A DNA stretch of 64,000 nt from Rallus limicola (Eukaryota; Chordata; Aves; Gruiformes; Rallidae). The notes under the pieces are model-generated. The model did not search any database. It worked only from the letters and a program-made list of their open reading frames with translations, and was not told the DNA's origin. Within the stretch, counting starts at the first letter, position 1. Each line of letters starts with the position of its first letter. Below are positions 1 to 12,200 of the stretch, one piece after another. A program made the position numbers and the translations under genes. The stretch spans positions 1-64,000 of the forward strand of contig JAKCOZ010000238.1 in NCBI GenBank assembly GCA_022605955.1, written 5' to 3'.

Positions 1-1228
1 CACACGAGCAGACCCTGTCACTTTGGCTCTCAGCCTTTTCCTTTGCCTGGAAAGAGGGAACATGCCTGGAACCTCCTACGGTGCTTTTCTCGGCCCTAGC
101 AGACTGCAGCTCAAAACATGCTAAACGTCCAGCAATAACTCCCAAAGTAAAGAAGCTAGGCCTGAAAGGCATAGCTTGTCTGAAACCTCCCTAACAGGAC
201 ACACAAGCAGACCCTGTCACTTTGGCTCTCAGCCTTTTCCTTTGCCTGGAAAGAGGGAACATGCCTGGAACCTCCTACGGTGCTTTTCTCGGCCCTAGCA
301 GACTGCAATTCAAAACATGCTAAACGTCCAGCAATAACTCCCAAAGTAAAGAAGCTAGGCCTGAAAGGCATAGCTTGTCTGAAACCTCCTAACAGGACAC
401 ATGAGCAAACCCTTTCACTTTGGCTCTCAGCTTTTTCCTTTGCTTGGAAAGAGGGAACATGCCTGGAACCTCCTACGGTGCTTTTCTCGGCCCTAGCAGA
501 CTGCAGCTCAAAACATGCTAAACGTCCAGCAATAACTCCCAAAGTAAAGAAGCTAGGCCTGAAAGGCATAGCTTGTCTGAAACCTCCTAACAGGACACCC
601 GAGCAGACCCTGTCACTTTGGCTCTCAGCCTTTTCCTTTGCCTGGAAAGAGGGAACATGCCTGGAACCTCCTACGGTGCTTTTCTCGGCCCTAGCAGACT
701 GCAGTTCAAAACATGCTAAACGTCCAGCAATATCTCCCAAAGTAAAGAAGCTAGGCCTGAAAGGCATAGCTTGTCTGAAACCTCCTAACAGGACACACAA
801 GCAGACCCTGTCACTTTGGCTCTCAGCCTTTTCCTTTGCCTAGGGAACATGCCTGGAACCTCCTACGGTGCTTTTCTCGGCCCTAGCAGACTGCAGTTCA
901 AAACATGCTAAACGTCCAGCAATAACTCCCAAAGTAAAGAAGCTAGGCCTGAAAGGCATAGCTTGTCTGAAAACCTCCTAACAGGACACCCGAGCAGACC
1001 CTGTCACTTTGGCTCTCAGCCTTTTCCTTTGCCTGGAAAGAGGGAACATGCCTGGAACCTCCTACGGTGCTTTTCTCGGCCCTAGCAGACTGCAGTTCAA
1101 AACATGCTAAACGTCCAGCAATAACTCCCAAAGTAAAGAAGCTAGGCCTGAAAGGCATAGCTTGTCTGAAACCTCCTAACAGGACACACGAGCAGACCCT
1201 GTCACTTTGGCTCTCAGCCTTTTCCTTT

Positions 1229-1376
1229 GCCTGGAAAGAGGGAACATGCCTGGAACCTCCTACGGTGCTTTTCTCGGCCCTAGCAGACTGCAGTTCAAAA
1301 CATGCTAAACGTCCAGCAATAACTCCCAAAGTAAAGAAGCTAGGCCTGAAAGGCATAGCTTGTCTGAAACCTCCTA
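1229..1376 (+). repeat. Internal imperfect direct duplication within the monomer (reference copy)
   Basis: Monomer positions 45-78 (here 1229-1262) align with 160-192 (here 1344-1376) in direct orientation, with about 25 of 34 positions identical and one gap. Both begin GCCTG and end AACCTCCTA. The last 18 positions (61-78 against 175-192) match at 15 of 18. This suggests that the 198-bp unit arose partly from an older internal duplication offset by about 114 bp. It was aligned by eye, so an origin by chance is less likely but not excluded. Confidence 0.6.
1337..1361. repeat. Intramonomer dyad, 11-bp arms and 3-nt loop (reference copy)
   Basis: At monomer positions 153-177 the left arm AAGCTA-g-GCCT faces the right arm AGGC-a-TAGCTT across the loop GAA. 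Ten of eleven positions pair, with one g/a mismatch. The dyad is present in nearly every monomer, so about 319 potential hairpins occur at 198-bp spacing. It is also the point where all eighteen inverted junctions switch back to plus orientation. Short dyads are known in several centromeric satellites that lack CENP-B boxes. A role in cruciform formation or centromere function here is inference. Confidence 0.85.
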
Positions 1377-1756
1377 ACAGGACACACGAGCAGCCCCTGT
1401 CACTTTGGCTCTCAGCCTTTTCCTTTGCCTGGAAAGAGGGAACATGCCTGGAACCACCTACGGTGCTTTTCTCGGCCCTAGCAGACTGCAGTTCAAAACA
1501 TGCTAAACGTCCAGCAATAACTCCCAAAGTAAAGAAGCTAGGCCTGAAAGGCATAGCTTGTCTGAAACCTCCTAACAGGACACACGAGCAGACCCTGTCA
1601 CTTTGGCTCTCAGCCTTTTCCTTTGCCTGGAAAGAGGGAACATGCCTGGAACCTCCTACGGTTGCTTTTCTCGGCCCTAGCAGACTGCAGTTCAAAACAT
1701 GCTAAACGTCCAGCAATAACTCCCAAAGTAAAGAAGCTAGGCATGAAGGCATAGCT

Positions 1757-1827
1757 TGTCCTGTTAGGAGGTTTCAGACAAGCTAGGCCTGAAAGGCATA
1801 GCTTGTCTGAAACCTCCTAACATGACA
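1757..1827. repeat. Inverted junction J1 (47-bp insertion 1761-1807)
   Basis: After a monomer whose dyad reads GGCATGAAGG (one A missing), the sequence turns into the reverse complement of the monomer tail, then returns to plus orientation through the dyad. Two 29-nt arms flank a 13-nt centre, with one arm mismatch because the right arm ends AACATGAC. Downstream is the 'ATGAC, CAGACC' entry monomer shared with J3, J4 and J6. Confidence 0.93.
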
Positions 1828-2799
1828 CACGAGCAGACCCTGTCACTTTGGCTCTCAGCCTTTTCCTTTGCCTGGAAAGAGGGAACATGCCTAGAACCTC
1901 CTACGGTGCTTTTCTCGGCCCTAGCAGACTGCAGTTCAAAACATGCTAAACGTCCAGCAATAACTCCCAAAGTAAAGAAGCCTAGGCCTGAAAGGCATAG
2001 CTTGTCTGAAACCTCCTAACAGGACACACGAGCAGCCCCTGTCACTTTGGCTCTCAGCCTTTTCCTTTGCCTGGAAAGAGGGAACATGCCTGGAACCTCC
2101 TACGGTGCTTTTCTCGGCCCTAGCAGACTGCAGTTCAAAACATGCTAAACGTCCAGCAATAACTCCCAAAGTAAAGAAGCTAGGCCTGAAAGGCATAGCT
2201 TGTCTGAAACCTCCTAACAGGACACACGAGCAGACCCTGTCACTTTGGCTCTCAGCCTTTTCCTTTGCCTGGAAAGAGGGAACATGCCTGGAACCTCCTA
2301 CGGTGCTTTTCTCGGCCCTAGCAGACTGCAGTTCAAAACATGCTAAACGTCCAGCAATAACTCCCAAAGTAAAGAAGCTAGGCCTGAAAGGCATAGCTTG
2401 TCTGAAACCTCCTAACAGGACACACGAGCAGACCCTGTCACTTTGGCTCTCAGCCTTTTCCTTTGCCTGGAAAGAGGGAACATGCCTGGAACCTCCTACG
2501 GTGCTTTTCTCGGCCCTAGCAGACTGCAGTTCAAAACATGCTAAAACGTCCAGCAATAACTCCCAAAGTAAAGAAGCTAGGCCTGAAAGGCATAGCTTGT
2601 CTGAAACCTCCTAACAGGACACACAAGCAGACCCTGTCACTTTGGCTCTCAGCCTTTTCCTTTGCCTGGAAAGAGGGAACATGCCTGGAACCTCCTACGG
2701 TGCTTTTCTCGGCCCTAGCAGACTGCAGTTCAAAACATGCTAAACGTCCAGCAATAACTCCCAAAGTAAAGAAGCTAGGCATGAAAGGCATAGCTTGTC
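1808..2799 (+). repeat. Block 2: 5 monomers, copy of block 7
   Basis: The monomer order is ATGAC/CAGACC, CAGCCCC, CAGACC, CAGACC, ACAAG, ending in a CATGAAAGG dyad variant. It matches block 7 at 34.7-35.7 kb monomer for monomer. It differs from that copy by an extra C at 1981 and an extra A near 2543. Confidence 0.9.
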
Positions 2800-2866
2800 C
2801 TGTTAGGAGGTTTCAGACAAGCTAGGCCTGAAAGGCATAGCTTGTCTGAAACCTCCTAACAGGACA
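2796..2866. repeat. Inverted junction J2 (47-bp insertion 2800-2846)
   Basis: Both 29-nt arms pair perfectly around the GGCCTGAAAGGCA centre. The next monomer has the marker pair GAGCCGACACTG and GGAACATCC, also found after J5 and J7 and, without a junction, near 14.8 kb. Confidence 0.95.
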
Positions 2867-5800
2867 CACGAGCCGACACTGTCACTTTGGCTCTCAGCCT
2901 TTTCCTTTGCCTGGAAAGAGGGAACATGCCTGGAACATCCTACGGTGCTTTTCTCGGCCCTAGCAGACTGCAGTTCAAAACATGCTAAACGTCCAGCAAT
3001 AACTCCCAAAGTAAAGAAGCTAGGCCTGAAAGGCATAGCTTGTCTGAAACCTCCTAACAGGACACACGAGCAGACCCTGTCACTTTGGCTCTCAGCCTTT
3101 TCCTTTGCCTGGAAAGAGGGAACATGCCTGGAACCTCCTACGGTGCTTTTCTCGGCCCTAGCAGACTGCAGTTCAAAACATGCTAAACGTCCAGCAATAA
3201 CTCCCAAAGTAAAGAAGCTAGGCCTGAAAGGCATAGCTTGTCTGAAACCTCCTAACATGACACACGAGCAGCCCCTGTCACTTTGGTTCTCAGCCTTTTC
3301 CTTTGCCTGGAAAGAGGGAACATGCCTGGAACCTACTACGGTGCTTTTCTCGGCCCTAGCAGACTGCAGTTCAAAACATGCTAAACGTCCAGCAATAACT
3401 CCCAAAGTAAAGAAGCTAGGCCTGAAAGGCATAGCTTGTCTGAAACCTCCTAACAGGACACACGAGCAGACCCTGTCACTTTGGCTCTCAGCCTTTTCCT
3501 TTGCCTGGAAAGAGGGGAACATGCCTGGAACCTCCTACGGTGCTTTTCTCGGACCGAGCAGACTGCAGTTCAAAACATGCTAAACGTCCAGCAATAACTC
3601 CCAAAGTAAAGAAGCTAGGCCTGAAAGGCATAGCTTGTCTGAAACCTCCTAACAGGACACACGAGCAGCACCTGTCACTTTGGCTCTCAGCCTTTTCCTT
3701 TGCCTGGAAAGAGGGAACATGCCTGGAACCTCCTACGGTGCTTTTCTCGGCCCTAGCAGACTGCAGCTCAAAACATGCTAAACGTCCAGCAATAACTCCC
3801 AAAGTAAAGAAGCTAGGCATGAAAGGCATAGCTTGTCTGAAACCTCCTAACAGGACACACAAGCAGACCCTGTCACTTTGGCTCTCAGCCTTTTCCTTTG
3901 CCTGGAAAGAGGGAACATGCCTGGAACCTCCTACGGTGCTTTTCTCGGCCCTAGCAGACTGCAATTCAAAACATGCTAAACGTCCAGCAATAACTCCCAA
4001 AGTAAAGAAGCTAGGCCTGAAAGGCATAGCTTGTCTGAAACCTCCTAACAGGACACATGAGCAAACCCTTTCACTTTGGCTCTCAGCTTTTTCCTTTGCT
4101 TGGAAAGAGGGAACATGCCTGGAACCTCCTACGGTGCTTTTCTCGGCCCTAGCAGACTGCAGCTCAAAACATGCTAAACGTCCAGCAATAACTCCCAAAG
4201 TAAAGAAGCTAGGCCTGAAAGGCATAGCTTGTCTGAAACCTCCTAACAGGACACCCGAGCAGACCCTGTCACTTTGGCTCTCAGCCTTTTCCTTTGCCTG
4301 GAAAGAGGGGAACATGCCTGGAACCTCCTACGGTGCTTTTCTCGGCCCTAGCAGACTGCAGTTCAAAAACATGCTAAACGTCCAGCAATATCTCCCAAAG
4401 TAAAGAAGCTAGGCCTGAAAGGCATAGCTTGTCTGAAACCTCCTAACAGGACACACAAGCAGACCCTGTCACTTTGGCTCTCAGCCTTTTCCTTTGCCTG
4501 GAAAGAGGGGAACATGCCTGGAACCTCCTACGGTGCTTTTCTCGGCCCTAGCAGACTGCAGCTCAAAACATGCTAAACGTCCAGCAATAACTCCCAAAGT
4601 AAAGAAGCTAGGCCTGAAAGGCATAGCTTGTCTGAAACCTCCTAACAGGACACACAAGCAGACCCTGTCACTTTGGCTCTCAGCCTTTTCCTTTGCCTGG
4701 AAAGAGGGAACATGCCTGGAACCTCCTACGGTGCTTTTCTCGGCCCTAGCAGACTGCAATTCAAAACATGCTAAACGTCCAGCAATAACTCCCAAAGTAA
4801 AGAAGCTAGGCCTGAAAGGCATAGCTTGTCTGAAACCTCCTAACAGGACACATGAGCAAACCCTTTCACTTTGGCTCTCAGCTTTTTCCTTTGCTTGGAA
4901 AGAGGGAACATGCCTGGAACCTCCTACGGTGCTTTTCTCGGCCCTAGCAGACTGCAGCTCAAAACATGCTAAACGTCCAGCAATAACTCCCAAAGTAAAG
5001 AAGCTAGGCCTGAAAGGCATAGCTTGTCTGAAACCTCCTAACAGGACACCCGAGCAGACCCTGTCACTTTGGCTCTCAGCCTTTTCCTTTGCCTGGAAAG
5101 AGGGAACATGCCTGGAACCTCCTACGGTGCTTTTCTCGGCCCTAGCAGACTGCAGTTCAAAACATGCTAAACGTCCAGCAATATCTCCCAAAGTAAAGAA
5201 GCTAGGCCTGAAAGGCATAGCTTGTCTGAAACCTCCTAACAGGACACACAAGCAGACCCTGTCACTTTGGCTCTCAGCCTTTTCCTTTGCCTGGAAAGAG
5301 GGAACATGCCTGGAACCTCCTACGGTGCTTTTCTCGGCCCTAGCAGACTGCAGTTCAAAACATGCTAAACGTCCAGCAATAACTCCCAAAGTAAAGAAGC
5401 TAGGCCTGAAAGGCATAGCTTGTCTGAAACCTCCTAACAGGACACCCGAGCAGACCCTGTCACTTTGGCTCTCAGCCTTTTCCTTTGCCTGGAAAGAGGG
5501 AACATGCCTGGAACCTCCTACGGTGCTTTTCTCGGCCCTAGCAGACTGCAGTTCAAAACATGCTAAACGTCCAGCAATAACTCCCAAAGTAAAGAAGCTA
5601 GGCCTGAAAGGCATAGCTTGTCTGAAACCTCCTAACAGGACACACGAGCAGACCCTGTCACTTTGGCTCTCAGCCTTTTCCTTTGCCTGGAAAGAAGGAA
5701 CATGCCTGGAACCTCCTACGGTGCTTTTCTCGGCCCTAGCAGACTGCAGTTCAAAACATGCTAAATGTCCAGCAATAACTCCCAAAGTAAAGAAGCTAGG

Positions 5801-6216
5801 CCTGAAAGGCATAGCTTGTCTGAAACCTCCTAACAGGACACACGAGCAGACCCTGTCACTTTGGCTCTCAGCCTTTTCCTTTGCCTGGAAAGAGGGAACA
5901 TGCCTGGAACCTCCTACGGTGCTTTTCTCGGCCCTAGCAGACTGCAGTTCAAAACATGCTAAACGTCCAGCAATAACTCCCAAAGTAAAGAAGCTAGGCC
6001 TGAAAGGCATAGCTTGTCTGAAACCTCCTAACAGGACACACGAGCAGACCCTGTCACTTTGGCTCTCAGCCTTTTCCTTTGCCTGGAAAGAGGGAACATG
6101 CCTGGAACCTCCTACGGTGCTTTTCTCGGCCCTAGCAGACTGCAGTTCAAAACATGCTAAACGTCCAGCAATAACTCCCAAAGTAAAGAAGCTAGGCATG
6201 AAAGGCATAGCTTGTC
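2847..6216 (+). repeat. Block 3: 17 monomers plus four 1-bp insertions
   Basis: The block starts with the CCGACACTG monomer, then an ATGAC/GGTTCTC/CTACTACGG monomer and a GGACCGAG monomer. It then carries two rounds of the GCAATTC, CATGAGCAAACC, ATATCTCCC, ACAAG series (GCAATTC at about 3961 and 4757). Extra bases sit in homopolymers near 3514, 4309, 4368 and 4509. A CATG-marked dyad at 3810 has no inverted insertion. An AATGTCC variant (lost CpG) is at 5764. Confidence 0.9.
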
Positions 6217-6283
6217 CTGTTAGGAGGTTTCAGACAAGCTAGGCCTGAAAGGCATAGCTTGTCTGAAACCTCCTAACATGACA
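6213..6283. repeat. Inverted junction J3 (47-bp insertion 6217-6263)
   Basis: Twenty-eight of 29 arm positions pair; the mismatch comes from AACATGAC in the right arm. The upstream dyad carries the GGCATGAAAGG variant. The insertion shifts frame (47 = 3n+2) and ends the open frames on both strands. Confidence 0.95.
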
Positions 6284-9200
6284 CACGAGCAGACCCTGTC
6301 ACTTTGGCTCTCAGCCTTTTCCTTTGCCTGGAAAGAGGGAACATGCCTGGAACCTCCTACGGTGCTTTTCTCGGCCCTAGCAGACTGCAGTTCAAAACAT
6401 GCTAAACGTCCAGCAATAACTCCCAAAGTAAAGAAGCTAGGCCTGAAAGGCATAGCTTGTCTGAAACCTCCTAACAGGACACACGAGCAGCCCCTGTCAC
6501 TTTGGCTCTCAGCCTTTTCCTTTGCCTGGAAAGAGGGAACATGCCTGGAACCTCCTACGGTGCTTTTCTCGGCCCTAGCAGACTGCAGTTCAAAACATGC
6601 TAAACGTCCAGCAATAACTCCCAAAGTAAAGAAGCTAGGCCTGAAAGGCATAGCTTGTCTGAAACCTCCTAACAGGACACACGAGCAGACCCTGTCACTT
6701 TGGCTCTCAGCCTTTTCCTTTGCCTGGAAAGAGGGAACATGCCTGGAACCTCCTACGGTGCTTTTCTCGGACCGAGTAGACTGCAGTTCAAAACATGCTA
6801 AACGTCCAGCAATAACTCCCAAAGTAAAGAAGCTAGGCCTGAAAGGCATAGCTTGTCTGAAACCTCCTAACAGGACACACGAGCAGACCCTGTCACTTTG
6901 GCTCTCAGCCTTTTCCTTTGCCTGGAAAGAGGGAACATGCCTGGAACCTCCTACGGTGCTTTTCTCGGCCCTAGCAGACTGCAGTTCAAAACATGCTAAA
7001 CGTCCAGCAATAACTCCCAAAGTAAAGAAGCTAGGCCTGAAAGGCATAGCTTGTCTGAAACCTCCTAACAGGACACACAAGCAGACCCTGTCACTTTGGC
7101 TCTCAGCCTTTTCCTTTGCCTGGAAAGAGGGAACATGCCTGGAACCTCCTACGGTGCTTTTCTCGGCCCTAGCAGACTGCAATTCAAAACATGCTAAACG
7201 TCCAGCAATAACTCCCAAAGTAAAGAAGCTAGGCCTGAAAGGCATAGCTTGTCTGAAACCTCCTAACAGGACACATGAGCAAACCCTTTCACTTTGGCTC
7301 TCAGCTTTTTCCTTTGCTTGGAAAGAGGGAACATGCCTGGAACATCCTACGGTGCTTTTCTCGGCCCTAGCAGACTGCAGCTCAAAACATGCTAAACGTC
7401 CAGCAATAACTCCCAAAGTAAAGAAGCTAGGCCTGAAAGGCATAGCTTGTCTGAAACCTCCTAACAGGACACCCGAGCAGACCCTGTCACTTTGGCTCTC
7501 AGCCTTTTCCTTTGCCTGGAAAGAGGGAACATGCCTGGAACCTCCTACGGTGCTTTTCTCGGCCCTAGCAGACTGCAGTTCAAAACATGCTAAACGTCCA
7601 GCAATATCTCCCAAAGTAAAGAAGCTAGGCCTGAAAGGCATAGCTTGTCTGAAACCTCCTAACAGGACACACAAGCAGACCCTGTCACTTTGGCTCTCAG
7701 CCTTTTCCTTTGCCTGGAAAGAGGGAACATGCCTGGAACCTCCTACGGTGCTTTTCTCGGCCCTAGCAGACTGCAGTTCAAAACATGCTAAACGTCCAGC
7801 AATAACTCCCAAAGTAAAGAAGCTAGGCCTGAAAGGCATAGCTTGTCTGAAACCTCCTAACAGGACACATGAGCAGCACCTGTCACTTTGGCTCTCAGCC
7901 TTTTCCTTTGCCTGGAAAGAGGGAACATGCCTGGAACCTCCTACGGTGCTTTTCTCGGCCCTAGCAGACTGCAGTTCAAAACATGCTAAACGTCCAGCAA
8001 TAACTCCCAAAGTAAAGAAGCTAGGCCTGAAAGGCATAGCTTGTCTGAAACCTCCTAACAGGACACACGAGCAGACCCTGTCACTTTTGCTCTCAGCCTT
8101 TTCCTTTGCCTGGAAAGAGGGAACATGCCTGGAACCTCCTACGGTGCTTTTCTCGGCCCTAGCAGACTGCAGTTCAAAACATGCTCAACGTCCAGCAATA
8201 ACTCCCAAAGTAAAGAAGCTAGGCCTGAAAGGCATAGCTTGTCTGAAACCTCCTAACAGGACACACGAGCAGACCCTGTCACTTTGGCTCTCAGCCTTTT
8301 CCTTTGCCTGGAAAGAGGGAACATGCCTGGAACCTCCTACGGTGCTTTTCTCGGCCCTAGCAGACTGCAGTTCAAAACATGCTCAACGTCCAGCAATAAC
8401 TCCCAAAGTAAAGAAGCTAGGCCTGAAAGGCATAGCTTGTCTGAAACCTCCTAACAGGACACACGAGCAGACCCTGTCACTTTGGCTCTCAGCCTTTTCC
8501 TTTGCCTGGAAAGAGGGAACATGCCTGGAACCTCCTACGGTGCTTTTCTCGGCCCTAGCAGACTGCAGTTCAAAACATGCTAAACGTCCAGCAATAACTC
8601 CCAAAGTAAAAAAGCTAGGCCTGAAAGGCATAGCTTGTCTGAAACCTCCTAACAGGACACACAAGCAGACCCTTTCACTTTGGCTCTCAGCCTTTTCCTT
8701 TGCCTGGAAAGAGGGAACATGCCTGGAACCTCCTATGGTGCTTTTCTCGGCCCTAGCAGACTGCAGTTCAAAACATGCTAAACGTCCAGCAATAACTCCC
8801 AAAGTATAGAAGCTAGGCCTGAAAGGCATAGCTTGTCTGAAACCTCCTAACAGGACACCCGAGCAGACCCTGTCACTTTGGCTCTCAGCCTTTTCCTTTG
8901 CCTGGAAAGAGGGAACATGCCTGGAACCTCCTACGGTGCTTTTCTCGGCCCTAGCAGACTGCAGTTCAAAACATGCTAAACGTCCAGCAATAACTCCCAA
9001 AGTAAAGAAGCTAGGCCTGAAAGGCATAGCTTGTCTGAAACCTCCTAACAGGACACACGAGCAGACCCTGTCACTTTGGCTCTCAGCCTTTTCCTTTGCC
9101 TGGAAAGAGGGAACATGCCTGGAACCTCCTACGCTGCTTTTCTCGGCCCTAGCAGACTGCAGTTCAAAACATGCTAAACGTCCAGCAATAACTCCCAAAG

Positions 9201-12200
9201 TAAAGAAGCTAGGCCTGAAAGGCATAGCTTGTCTGAAACCTCCTAACAGGACACACGAGCAGCCCCTGTCACTTTGGCTCTCAGCCTTTTCCTTTGCCTG
9301 GAAAGAGGGAACATGCCTGGAACCTCCTACGGTGCTTTTCTCGGCCCTAGCAGACTGCAGTTCAAAACATGCTAAACGTCCAGCAATAACTCCCAAAGTA
9401 AAGAAGCTAGGCCTGAAAGGCATAGCTTGTCTGAAACCTCCTAACAGGACACACGAGCAGACCCTGTCACTTTGGCTCTCAGCCTTTTCCTTTGCCTGGA
9501 AAGAGGGAACATGCCTGGAACCTCCTACGGTGCTTTTCTCGGCCCTAGCAGACTGCAGTTCAAAACATGCTAAACGTCCAGCAATAACTCCCAAAGTAAA
9601 GAAGCTAGGCCTGAAAGGCATAGCTTGTCTGAAACCTCCTAACAGGACACACAAGCAGACCCTGTCACTTTGGCTCTCAGCCTTTTCCTTTGCCTGGAAA
9701 GAGGGAACATGCCTGGAACCTCCTACGGTGCTTTTCTCGGCCCTAGCAGACTGCAGTTCAAAACATGCTAAACGTCCAGCAATAACTCCCAAAGTAAAGA
9801 AGCTAGGCATGAAAGGCATAGCTTGTCTGAAACCTCCTAACAGGACACACGAGCAGACCCTGTCACTTTGGCTCTCAGCCTTTTCCTTTGCCTGGAAAGA
9901 GGGAACATGCCTGGAACCTCCTACGGTGCTTTTCTCGGCCCTAGCAGACTGCAGTTCAAAACATGCTAAACGTCCAGCAATAACTCCCAAAGTAAAGAAG
10001 CTAGGCCTGAAAGGCATAGCTTGTCTGAAACCTCCTAACATGACACACGAGCAGCCCCTGTCACTTTGGTTCTCAGCCTTTTCCTTTGCCTGGAAAGAGG
10101 GAACATGCCTGGAACCTACTACGGTGCTTTTCTCGGCCCTAGCAGACTGCAGTTCAAAACATGCTAAACGTCCAGCAATAACTCCCAAAGTAAAGAAGCT
10201 AGGCCTGAAAGGCATAGCTTGTCTGAAACCTCCTAACAGGACACATGAGCAAACCCTTTCACTTTGGCTCTCAGCTTTTTCCTTTGCTTGGAAAGAGGGA
10301 ACATGCCTGGAACCTCCTACGGTGCTTTTCTCGGCCCTAGCAGACTGCAGCTCAAAACATGCTAAACGTCCAGCAATAACTCCCAAAGTAAAGAAGCTAG
10401 GCCTGAAAGGCATAGCTTGTCTGAAACCTCCTAACAGGACACCCGAGCAGACCCTGTCACTTTGGCTCTCAGCCTTTTCCTTTGCCTGGAAAGAGGGAAC
10501 ATGCCTGGAACCTCCCACGGTGCTTTTCTCGGCCCTAGCAGACTGCAGTTCAAAACATGCTAAACGTCCAGCAATATCTCCCAAAGTAAAGAAGCTAGGC
10601 CTGAAAGGCATAGCTTGTCTGAAACCTCCTAACAGGACACCCGAGCAGACCCTGTCACTTTGGCTCTCAGCCTTTTCCTTTGCCTGGAAAGAGGGAACAT
10701 GCCTGGAACCTCCTACGGTGCTTTTCTCGGCCCTAGCAGACTGCAGTTCAAAACATGCTAAACGTCCAGCAATAACTCCCAAAGTAAAGAAGCTAGGCCT
10801 GAAAGGCATAGCTTGTCTGAAACCTCCTAACAGGACACATGAGCAGCACCTGTCACTTTGGCTCTCAGCCTTTTCCTATGCCTGGAAAGAGGGAACATGC
10901 CTGGAACCTCCTACGGTGCTTTTCTCGGCCCTAGCAGACTGCAGTTCAAAACATGCTAAACGTCCAGCAATAACTCCCAAAGTAAAGAAGCTAGGCCTGA
11001 AAGGCATAGCTTGTCTGAAACCTCCTAACAGGACACCCGAGCAGACCCTGTCACTTTGGCTCTCAGCCTTTTCCTTTGCCTGGAAAGAGGGAACATGCCT
11101 GGAACCTCCTACGGTGCTTTTCTCGGCCCTAGCAGACTGCAGTTCAAAACATGCTAAACGTCCAGCAATAACTCCCAAAGTAAAGAAGCTAGGCCTGAAA
11201 GGCATAGCTTGTCTGAAACCTCCTAACAGGACACACGAGCAGACCCTGTCACTTTGGCTCTCAGCCTTTTCCTTTGCCTGGAAAGAGGGAACATGCCTGG
11301 AACCTCCTACGGTGCTTTTCTCGGCCCTAGCAGACTGCAGTTCAAAACATGCTAAACGTCCAGCAATAACTCCCAAAGTAAAGAAGCTAGGCCTGAAAGG
11401 CATAGCTTGTCTGAAACCTCCTAACAGGACACACGAGCAGACCCTGTCACTTTGGCTCTCAGCCTTTTCCTTTGCCTGGAAAGAGGGAACATGCCTGGAA
11501 CCTCCTACGGTGCTTTTCTCGGCCCTAGCAGACTGCAGTTCAAAACATGCTAAACGTCCAGCAATAACTCCCAAAGTAAAGAAGCTAGGCCTGAAAGGCA
11601 TAGCTTGTCTGAAACCTCCTAACAGGACACACGAGCAGACCCTGTCACTTTGGCTCTCAGCCTTTTCCTTTGCCTGGAAAGAGGGAACATGCCTGGAACC
11701 TCCTACGGTGCTTTTCTCGGCCCTAGCAGACTGCAGTTCAAAACATGCTAAACGTCCAGCAATAACTCCCAAAGTAAAGAAGCGAGGCCTGAAAGGCATA
11801 GCTTGTCTGAAACCTCCTAACAGGACACACGAGCAGACCCTGTCACTTTGGCTCTCAGCCTTTTCCTTTGCCTGGAAAGAGGGAACATGCCTGGAACCTC
11901 CTATGGTGCTTTTCTCGGCCCTAGCAGACTGCAGTTCAAAACATGCTAAACGTCCAGCAATAACTCCCAAAGTAAAGAAGCTAGGCCTGAAAGGCATAGC
12001 TTGTCTGAAACCTCCTAACAGGACACACGAGCAGACCCTGTCACTTTGGCTCTCAGCCTTTTCCTTTGCCTGGAAAGAGGGAACATGCCTGGAACCTCCT
12101 ACGGTGCTTTTCTCGGCCCTAGCAGACTGCAGTTCAAAACATGCTAAACGTCCAGCAATAACTCCCAAAGTAAAGAAGCTAGGCCTGAAAGGCATAGCTT

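Larger units (their letters stand above)
1185..1382 (+). repeat. Reference satellite monomer (198 bp)
   Basis: This copy matches the commonest base at every position I compared and defines the numbering used here. It has 99 G+C of 198. The four CpGs are at monomer positions 5, 79, 91 and 126. The length is divisible by three, so one frame on each strand stays open through any number of perfect copies. It is close to the DNA length of one nucleosome plus linker, as in many centromeric satellites. Confidence 0.93.
1..1760 (+). repeat. Block 1: about 9 monomers, indel-rich
   Basis: This block carries an unusual number of length changes: an extra C near 191, a 6-bp deletion near 842 (which puts TAG in the plus frame), an extra A near 973, an extra T near 1672 and a missing A near 1747. 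Between about 200 and 840 it carries a run of marked monomers (GCAATTC at 304, CATGAGCAAACC near 409, ATATCTCCC near 731) that recurs at 3.96, 4.76, 7.18, 15.9, 25.4, 27.2, 33.2 and 36.9 kb. Confidence 0.9.

Noticed and set aside
1208..1302. tRNA-like internal promoter (A box TGGCTCTCAGC, B box AGTTCAAAACA), suggesting a SINE-derived satellite
   Set aside because: Only the TGGC and GTTC cores match; the rest of both boxes is missing and the B-box core is changed in common variants (GCAATTC, GCAGCTC). No terminator T-run or A-tail is present.
6213..6283. Rho-independent terminator or transposon terminal inverted repeat at the 29-nt palindromes
   Set aside because: No T-tract follows, no transposase or target-site duplication is seen, and both arms are plain satellite sequence, so a foldback of the array explains it.
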